Assembly: GCF_008728515.1 (NCBI RefSeq)
Contig: NC_044991.1
Span: 41,620,968-41,684,967 of the forward strand
Reading direction: 5' to 3'
DNA length: 64,000 nt
DNA from: Papio anubis
Lineage: Eukaryota > Chordata > Mammalia > Primates > Cercopithecidae
Translations under genes and position numbers: made by a program
Shown: positions 56,520 to 64,000 of the stretch, piece by piece
How positions within the stretch are numbered: the first letter of the stretch is position 1
Layout: each line of letters opens with the position of its first letter
The notes under the pieces: generated by a model
What the model saw: only the letters and a program-made list of their open reading frames with translations
Databases searched by the model: none
What the model was told of the DNA's origin: nothing

Positions 56520-57885
56520 TAACAAAAGAGCTATGGCTGACAGGGGGGTCCAGAAGGTCGGCTCTCTTGCCTGAGGATAAGGCCGCAGCTGTTCTGCACC
56601 TGAAACCACATGCTTGCTTTGCTTTTATTCCCCTGCCCTCTCCTGCTCCTTTCATTTCTTTTCTCCTGAGAGCTCTTCCCCCAACAAATCTCTTTCACAA
56701 GAATCCTCATCTCAGGTTCTGCTTCTAGGGTACTTTCGGAGCATTTTCTTTTAGCATGGATCAGAATCTTAGAATCCAGGAGACCCAGCTTCTAACCATG
56801 AGTCCTGCTTGCTGTGTAAAATTGGATAACCTGAGCATCGTCACCCACAAAATGACAGTGGTGGATTCGGTGACCTCTGCAGTTCCTGCCAGCTCCTGCG
56901 GGCACCGCACTTCTGAAACAGCCAGCCCAGTGCCCCTACATTTCTGTCACAGCTGATGCATCCACTGTAAAGCCTATTTTTACAGAATTGGAGCCCTTAT
57001 TGACAACATCCCCCATTCCTGTATATTTTTCTCCTATTTTAAATGGTTCAACAAGACAGAAAATGATAAGCAGCTGCAGAAAAACTGCCCCTAGGCTACC
57101 AGCCACAGTAGCTTTCCCACACCTCCCTCTTCATCTTGACCAAACTTGAGGTCAGAGCATTACACACACTCCAATCTGCAACTGGAAAAAGAATCCCTCA
57201 CAAACTATTAAATTATCAACTAAAAATAACACAGGACCATTTGTTAATCCATCCAGCAAATCCAGTTTTTTTCCCTTACCCTGCATTTGAGTAAATCATT
57301 GAGTAAATAACATGGTCACTAGGAGAAGTTTTGTATTTCATCAAAACTAAAAAGTTATCAATAATAAGACATCCCGCTGTTTATGTACAACTCAAGGAAA
57401 GAAAAATTCCCATTCAGATACGATGCAAATATATCAGTCGGAATTTTTATCCTAATGAAAAAGGTTTTTTTAATCCCTATTGATTAAATTTTGTCCCTAT
57501 TAAATGAACTAGATTCATATAAACATTTTTATATCACCCGTCACTCTCATACATTAGAAAAGCAAAATACACAGGAAAAATTATTTAAGGTGTTATGAAG
57601 ACTTCCTCACATTTAGAGTTTAATTCTGAATCACGTTCAACTCCATGGTACCAGTGACTGTGAGATATTGTCTTTTCTGGCAGGAGCACACATAATCTGA
57701 TGCTTCTTAAAATGTGTGCACTACTGTTGTCTATGGAATTTTCTTCCAAGCCACTGACACCATTATATAAACCATTTCTTTTACTCTTTATTATGCAGAG
57801 TGTTTAGCAAATACAAAAGCAACAGTATACGAATAATGAACCACACTCCAGATCATCAACCACAGCCATTCCTATCCAAACCATC
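56520..57885. other. Unique intergenic sequence
   Basis: No gene or repeat was recognised. The open frames 56447-56728 and 56756-56956 have no known domain. Confidence 0.4.
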
Positions 57886-57889
57886 ATTC

Positions 57890-58700
57890 ATTTTCTCCCC
57901 TCTTGTATAATTTCGAACCAAGCATCTGACATATCATTTGTCTGAAATGTCTGACACATCATTCATTCATGTCTTTCAGTGCATATCTTTAAAGATAGGA
58001 TTATTTTAAATATAACCAGAATACATTTTCAAACCTAAAAAAAGTGATTGATAATTCCTTAACATAATCAAATATCCAAGCAATGTTCAAAGTCCCAGTT
58101 ATCTTATTTTTTTAACTTTTTAAAATAATAATTCAAACAAGGCCCACACATGATAGTTTATTGATAGGTCTTTTACTTTTCTTTTAATCGGCAGTTTCCC
58201 CTTCATTCTCTCTCTCTTTCTTTCCTTATAATATATTTGTTGAAGAAACAGGGTTATTTGCCCATGTGGAATTTGTCACTGTCTAGATTTTGTTGATTTC
58301 AATCCTGTGGTGTAATTTAAAATGTTCCTTTCTCCCTTATATTTTCTGTAAATTATTTTTCGTGTGTGTATGTAAATAATTTGAACTGAGAGGTTTGATC
58401 TTAGTTGGGTTTGAGTTTTTTGGCAGGAACACATCATAGGTAGTGTTGGATTCTTCTACCAGGAGGCATGTCATGTCTGGGTGTCTCTTCATGTGATGTC
58501 AGCAGCCATTGATGTTTAATGCCAAGATTCATTAGTTCATTAGCAGTTGTGAAAAGATGATATTCCAGTTCTGTAATTTTCCTTCACTTAATTACTGGAA
58601 AGTTTCTATAAAGATAAACCTTCTCTCATCTACCAATTCTGCAAGTTTTAGTATGTGCGTCAGAGAGCAATGCCCATTTCACCACTGCCACCTGGCCATA
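57890..58700 (-). mobile_element. L1M4-type 3' region, minus
   Basis: CAAGGCCCACACATGATAGT, GAAACAGGGTTATTTGCCC, CTGTCTAGATTTTGTTGATT, GGAGGCATGTCATGTCTGGG and TCATGTGATGTCAGCAGCCA match the antisense 3' region of old L1M elements. Confidence 0.8.
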
Positions 58701-58704
58701 GGTG

Positions 58705-59405
58705 ATGGATATACAGTCATTAGCATGCATTTAGGAGCTGTGTGGTATGAAAATAATTGTGTCTTTACAAGGTGGAATTGCACTTGTCACTGAGAAGTCT
58801 CACATGGAGAGTGGAGTGGGAGTTAAGAAATGATGATGCACATCTTCTAATTCATGTTCTCTTCAAGAGGGCTGTGTTTGTGTGGCGGGAGATTTGTGCC
58901 AAATATGTATAGTTTAATTCACATGTTAAATGCAAATATGATGTGTAATATTATAATTTTTCTTATAGCGATTATTTTTATATACTGTGTATTTCTCTCC
59001 TCTTAGATTATAAGTGCCTTTTCACAATCTTAATCAGCCCTAAACTTCTCAAAGTCAAAATTCTGTAAAGCAAATTACCTTTAATTCTCCTCTTTCTCAC
59101 CTTCCTTTCTGTCTAGCAGCCATTAGTAGTATTCTCTCAACCAAAGCCACAACAGAATGCCTAGTATAAATGTGTCCTGGCTATAATAGCTGAGAACTCT
59201 CTTGTCTTACTGTATTCTAAACTGTGTTTCTAGGGTCCTGTGTTCCTCTAAAAAGCTAAGCAAAGCAATTATTGTGAACCTTTTTTTTTTTTAATACAAG
59301 AAAACTGAGTTTCAGAGATAAAATATTTTACTATTGGAAAAAGAACGAAAAGCTAGTTTAAGGGTTGGTTTTTCCCTTTATTTCCCAAACATCCTGTCTA
59401 CGATC
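58705..59405. other. Unique AT-rich intergenic sequence
   Basis: No gene was recognised. T-run at 59281-59292. Confidence 0.4.
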
Positions 59406-59409
59406 AGCA

Positions 59410-59715
59410 TTTAGTGTAAACATTTTAAATGAAGTTTAACATATAAACACACAGGTACATAAATCATATGTGCACAGCTCAATGAATTTACACAAAATGA
59501 ACACTCACGCTCCCAGAGACAGGATCCAGAAAATGACCACTAGAAACCAAGAAGCTCCCTCGTGTTCCTCCCCATGACCACCTCACCTAACAGTAACCAC
59601 TACCTAAGCTTCTAATGGAATGCATTCATTTTATATACTTTTGAATATATAAAAGGAATTGTACCAAATGTACTAATTTTGTGTTGGCTTCTTTCATATA
59701 CTATTACATCATGAG
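59410..59715 (-). mobile_element. Old L1 fragment, minus
   Basis: ATATGTGCACAGCTCAATGA, GAATTTACACAAAATGAACA, AGAAAATGACCACTAGAAAC and ATTGTACCAAATGTACTAA are typical antisense L1M phrases. Confidence 0.75.
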
Positions 59716-59727
59716 ATTTATCGAGCC

Positions 59728-60085
59728 AGGAATGACATTTCCCACATCCCCTTGCAGTTAGGTGGAGCCATGTGACTAATTTTGGCCAATGGAATGTGAG
59801 GGGAGGTGATATGTGTCTCTATCCAGCCTAGGTGGTTAAGAATCTGGGGTGCCTTCTGCATGCTATCTCCACCATTTCTGTGAAGACCCTTGGGGATACA
59901 TGTTGAGAGTGGTAGAGTTCAAGCTGGAAGAAACCTGAATCTCCAAGACACTGCTTAGACAAGGAGGGCATCCTAACTGGAAGCATCGACATTTCACGTA
60001 TGTGAGCCAAAAATAAATGTATGATGTGCTGAGCCATGAAAATGTGGGGATTATTTGTTATAGCAGCCTACCCTGATTGATGATT
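59728..60085 (+). mobile_element. Old MLT1-type MaLR LTR
   Basis: AGGTGGAGCCATGTGACTAA, TTTTGGCCAATGGAATGTGA, AGCCAAAAATAAATGTATGA and ATTATTTGTTATAGCAGCCT follow the usual LTR order through to the 3' end. Confidence 0.7.
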
Positions 60086-60089
60086 TCTT

Positions 60090-60385
60090 GGGTCCCTTTA
60101 CTTTTCAGGACTTTCCATTTGTCTCTTTTTTCCTCCTTAAAGAAATGATTTCTTCAGCATAAGAGAAGTAAACTGAACCCACTGAACTGATGAAATGTCA
60201 GGAGAATAGGAGGGAAAGAAAAAGAGCTACAAAATAGAGGAGTAAAAGTGTGAATAGATGAAAGATCAGAAATGCAAGATTGGATTATGATGGAAAAAAT
60301 GTTCACTTCTCACTTCCTCTGTAATTAAAGAATAAAAATCTTCTCTTCTAGGCCTCTATTTCTAGATTACTTGGAGATCATATCT
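60090..60385. other. Unique intergenic sequence
   Basis: No feature was recognised. Confidence 0.4.
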
Positions 60386-60386
60386 T

Positions 60387-60785
60387 TGTCCATCTGTGAT
60401 GCTATAGCAAAATACCACAGAGCGGGTAATTTATAAATAATAGAAATTTGTTTCTCACAGTTCTGAAGACTGGGAAGTCCAATATCAAGGTGCTGGCAGG
60501 TTTGGTGTCTGGCGAGGGATGCTCTCTCTGCTCCCAAGATGGGGCCTTGTTATCAAGTCCTCTGGGTGGGATGAATGCTATGTTCTCACATGGCAGAAGG
60601 GACAGAAGGGCAAAAGCTCCTACCTAGGTTTCTTCAGCCCTTTTATAAGGGCACTAATCCTATTCATGAGGGATCCATAAGCCCTCACGACTTAATCACC
60701 TTCTAAATGTCCCACCTTACCACTATCACACTGGCGATTAAGTTACAACCTATAAATTTTGGAGGATACATTCAGACCATAGCAG
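60387..60785 (-). mobile_element. MLT1-type MaLR solo LTR, minus
   Basis: GATGCTATAGCAAAATACCA, TCTCACAGTTCTGAAGACTG, TTTTATAAGGGCACTAATCC, ATTCATGAGGGATCCATAAG and TTCAGACCATAGCA run the length of the inverted LTR. Confidence 0.85.
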
Positions 60786-60934
60786 ATGATGTTGGTACAA
60801 AGATTACTCTGGATTCCCCAGAGGTAGACCTCTGATTTATTCCTGAAAAATATGTGTAGGGATCCATATTCTGTTAGTGGTAGGGAAGGCAATTAATAAA
60901 GGACATTTGGGCTTTGAATCTAGAGCAGAGATTA

Positions 60935-61205
60935 GAAAACTTTTCCTGTAAAGGGCCAGATAATAAATATTTTAGGTTGTATAAGCTACATACAATTACT
61001 ATAAAATATTCATCTTTGGTTTTTGTTTTGTTTTAATTTTTTATGAATCTTTAAAAACGGGGAGTCTCTGAGTCTACTCTGGCTTGGGAGGCTGCTAGAA
61101 AAAAATAAATTTTTTTTTAACGTAAACATCAGTCTTAGCCATATAGAAACCATACAAAAGGCTGGATTTGGCCTGCAGGCCATAGTGTGCCAAGACTGTT
61201 CTAGA
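60935..61205 (-). mobile_element. hAT-type DNA transposon, both ends present
   Basis: TTTCCTGTAAAGGGCCAGAT, AATAAATATTTTAGGTTGTA (left) and TTGGCCTGCAGGCCATAGTG (right) are the ends of the same family as the 6.5-kb remnant, with a partly unrelated or decayed centre (61010-61110). Confidence 0.65.
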
Positions 61206-61209
61206 ACAT

Positions 61210-61795
61210 TATTCACTTTAATCTGAATCTTTGTTTCTCTGTAATTGGCAGGATTATGGAAAGAACGTGCCTTCCAATCCATAACTTGGAGCAAAACTAA
61301 ATGGGGGTCATTCACTGGATACTGTAAGAAACTTAACATGGCTCTCTTTCAGCTTCTCAGGACAACTACTCCTGAGTGAGATTTCTGGTGAAGAGCCTAC
61401 ACAGGCAGATAAACAGTTGCTGTGGCTCATAACAGCCCTTGCCTCATAATATGTTGATATGGGCCACAGAACCCATAAAGTATAACTCCCCAAAGCCCTG
61501 TTGCAACAGAATACGTACTGGGCAATATCAACAGGAAGATGGCTCATTCAGATTATCATGTGTTCCACCCTAGTACCACTTTAAGATGGTGATGTTTTCA
61601 ATCAATGCTAAGCCCGGGAGCCGGAAGACAGCCTTCTCATTTACAGAATCCTCTGAGTATGCAACCACTGAGTTCCCGCACTCCTTATTAGTGCACTTCA
61701 TTCTACTTCTTGCATTAGGGCCAATCTGAGGCCTTTGGGCAGATGTTACCAGCCACTGTGGATACTTTACCCAGATATCTCTGTTTAGCTCTTGC
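61210..61795. other. Unique intergenic sequence
   Basis: No gene was recognised. The open frames at 61308-61547 and 61570-61797 (minus) have no known domain. Confidence 0.4.
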
Positions 61796-61799
61796 ATAG

Positions 61800-62285
61800 T
61801 GCTTCAACTCCCAGCTGCTCCAATTGTGGTACTGGGACCAACAGCATCCACATCCCATGGAAACTTGATAAAAATGCAGACCTGGGGCCCCATCTCAGAT
61901 TTATAAATCAGAATTTGCATTGTTAACAATATCCTCTGGTGAGTAGGTGTACATTAAAGCTTAAAAAGCAGTGCTCTGACATTCACGTTGTAGATAGTTC
62001 AGCTACAGTGTCCTTAACCCTGGCTATACATTTGAACCAATTGAGAATCTTTAAACATGCAGATGCCTGGGTCCCCCGACTCCTCACAGTTTCCATATCA
62101 ACTGTTCTTGGTGCAGGCAAATTAGAATTACCTGGTTGTATTAATACATTAAAATCACCTGGGTCCCACCACAAACCAATTAAATCAGAATCTCTGGGGT
62201 GGGTGTTTGGTTTAGAAAATCTGCCTTACCCCAGACCTCGCCATGTGGCCAGGTTCCACAAACCTGCTGTGTATTTCAGCATTTG
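61800..62285 (+). mobile_element. MER5-type hAT remnants (at least two)
   Basis: AAAAATGCAGACCTGGGGCC and ATCAGAATTTGCATTGTTAA (61870-61925), then TTTAAACATGCAGATGCCTG and AATCAGAATCTCTGGGGTGG (62050-62210), are MER5-like words. Confidence 0.65.
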
Positions 62286-62324
62286 CTCCTCTTAGGGAGA
62301 CTTTGTGATTAAGCCAATTTCCAG

Positions 62325-62785
62325 CTATATATTGTTGCATAACAAGCTATCCCTCCAGAGCTCAGTGGCCTAAAACAACAGCAAATGTTGATTTAGCTCA
62401 TGACTGCAATTTTGGCAGGGCTCAGCAAGGACAGCTCATCTCTGCTCCACTCAGCATCAGCTGGGATGGTCTACCTGGGGACTATAGAATTCATTTCCAA
62501 GGAGGCACACTCACATGGCTGGCAAATTTTTGTAAAATTATTACTATTTGGGAGCTCAGCCAGTGTGGTGGTCTGGAAGCCCTGGCTCCTCTCCATGTGG
62601 TCATCTCCATGGGCTACTTGAGCTTCCTCCCAGCATGGTAGCTGAGCTCCTAGAGTGAGCGTTCCACAAAAGAACCAGGTGAAGCTCTATCGCCTTCTGT
62701 GACCTAACCTCAGAAGTCATATTGCATCACTTCTGCCATAATCACAAGATTCAAGGGGAGGAAACAAGTGGGAGGACTATAAAAT
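62325..62785 (-). mobile_element. Old MLT1-type MaLR LTR, minus
   Basis: It starts ATTGTTGCATAACAAGCTAT and GCCTAAAACAACAGCAAATG, the inverted 3' end, and continues through GGCAGGGCTCAGCAAGGACA and CATCTCCATGGGCTACTTGA. Confidence 0.65.
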
Positions 62786-62789
62786 CACA

Positions 62790-63770
62790 TTATACAAAAC
62801 AGCATGTGGGAAGAAACACAGTGTTGCAGCTATCTTTGAAAAATATAACCTCCCATAGGCCACCTAGAACATGTTTGAGTGATGATAAAAAGATCAGTGG
62901 CAGAGCTGCCCCATCAGCATAATCACTAAGACACAAATTATTCAATATCCAGAGAGAAGTGAAGTCTGACTCCAATATCTAGAGGTTTGCTCTAAAACAT
63001 AGTATAGCAATAAAGAATCTGAGGTATAGTAAGGCCAACAGATCAGGAGATGACTGCCATTGAAATGCTAGTTTGCTTTTCACAGTTTCAAGAGGACAGA
63101 GCAGACACATCACAGAAGGCCACTCAAGAAAACACCAAGGTTGGTTATAGGCAGAGAATTTTCCTGCGGGCAGGAGCCTTATTATAATTTCTACAGAAAA
63201 GAACAACCGAGACAGGATATGCAGGTTTAAGACTGGCTAGTTTTAATATTTCAGCAGGCTCTGGGGCATAGGGGCTGTTCCTATTGTGTGGTACCAGGCC
63301 CCAGGATAACTAGGGCAGGTAGATAGTGGACTGGAGTGTGAGATCCTAATAAAGGAGGTGGCTGGGGTATAGGCTCTGGATTGTCGGTTTGTATTTGAAA
63401 AGCATGTTCATATGCAAGTTGTTTGCCCCTGGGAGGAGCAATCGCTCCAGGGGTCAGCAAGATCTCAGAGCATCGGTATCTAGAAAGTAACAAACATGGT
63501 TAATACAAAGCTTCAGTAGGATCCATGTCCTCCTTGAAGTTTTTTTGTTTTTGTTTTCTGAATCTCATATAGTAACAATTGTCATGCAGTCATCTGGTTA
63601 GTAACCCCTGCCATTTCATGGCCTAATAGGCTGACACTCTTCTTTAACTTAAACAAGTAGGGAAATGATTGGCTGCTCACCGCAAAGCTACATTATTTTT
63701 ATACCCAAACAGAAGATTTAGGTCTGGCAATGGAGAGGATTAAATGCTATTGCAAGGTCTACAAAAGTAC
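62790..63770. other. Unique intergenic sequence
   Basis: No gene or clear repeat was recognised. Confidence 0.4.
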
Positions 63771-63775
63771 ACCAA

Positions 63776-63776
<1 letters not shown>

Positions 63777-63819
<43 letters not shown>

Positions 63820-63830
63820 GTATACATGAT
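63777..63830. repeat. (AC)n microsatellite with AT/GT tail
   Basis: About 17 uninterrupted CA units, followed by ATATATATGTATACATG. Confidence 0.97.
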
Positions 63831-63852
63831 TTCATTATAAAAACTTAACTGG

Positions 63853-64000
63853 GGGCCAAGTGCGGTGGCTCATTCCTGTAATCCTAGCACTTTGGGAGGC
63901 CAAGGCGAGTGGATCACCTGAGGTCAGGAGTTCAAGACCAGCCTGACCAATATGGTGAAACTGCATCTCTACTAAAAATACAAAAATTAGCCAGGCGTGG
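63853..64000 (+). mobile_element. Alu, cut by the window edge
   Basis: It begins GGGCCAAGTGCGGTGGCTCA and runs in-register to the end of the window within the left arm and linker. Confidence 0.93.

Noticed and set aside
61939..62295. A 118-codon plus-strand frame
   Set aside because: It lies in MER5-type transposon remnants.
1..64000. tRNA, U6, 7SK or other small RNA genes
   Set aside because: I looked for the U6 start and for tRNA box A/B words outside Alus and MIRs and saw none. Alu and MIR ends only mimic Pol III promoters.

Overview
This window is primate nuclear DNA, almost certainly from an Old World monkey (macaque, baboon or guenon type). It is dense in Alu elements and also carries old L1, L2, MIR, MaLR LTR and MER-type repeats. 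Two AluY copies (2630-2935 and 40629-40909) have diagnostic bases that I associate with cercopithecid Alu lineages: GATCCGGCCACT, GGCGTAAACCCGGG and CTAGCCGGGCG, where human AluY has GATCGCGCCACT, GGCGTGAACCCGGG and TTAGCCGGGCG.

The only protein-coding gene I can support is SNRPB2 (U2 small nuclear ribonucleoprotein B''), on the minus strand. Its CpG-island promoter and non-coding first exon lie near 10.18-10.3 kb. Coding exons 2 to 5 are at 8469-8546, 7901-8073, 2263-2403 and 1104-1154, all with canonical GT/AG junctions and a continuous reading frame. Together they encode residues 1-143 of about 225: all of RRM1 and the lysine-rich linker. The exons for RRM2 and the 3' UTR lie beyond the left edge of the window.

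The remaining 54 kb (10.4-64 kb) looks like intergenic DNA upstream of SNRPB2. I found no convincing second gene. In human the next gene on this side is KIF16B, more than 100 kb away, which agrees with this being a gene desert. The region contains about 24 Alu or Alu-monomer copies; a complete MSTA/THE1-type MaLR retrotransposon with two 361-bp LTRs (28859-31157); a solo MST-type LTR inserted inside a GATA microsatellite (49890-50241); several MLT1-type LTRs; MER20 and MER5-type hAT remnants; L1 3' ends; a 5'-truncated RPL7A processed pseudogene (52521-52872); and some single-copy stretches with possible regulatory sequence.

Nothing here is a clear undescribed biological system. The most noteworthy observations are structural: a roughly 41-bp insertion that is almost all poly(A) but has a perfect 15-bp target-site duplication (15653-15723); two Alus apparently inserted one after the other at the same 10-bp target (13945-14548); a perfect 45-bp tandem duplication (35372-35461); two separate 52-bp tandem duplications (11203-11306 and 47975-48078); and the LTR-in-GATA nesting. 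The sequence was read by eye. Repeat subfamily names come from recalled consensus sequences and are approximate, as are repeat boundaries (about 5-20 bp).
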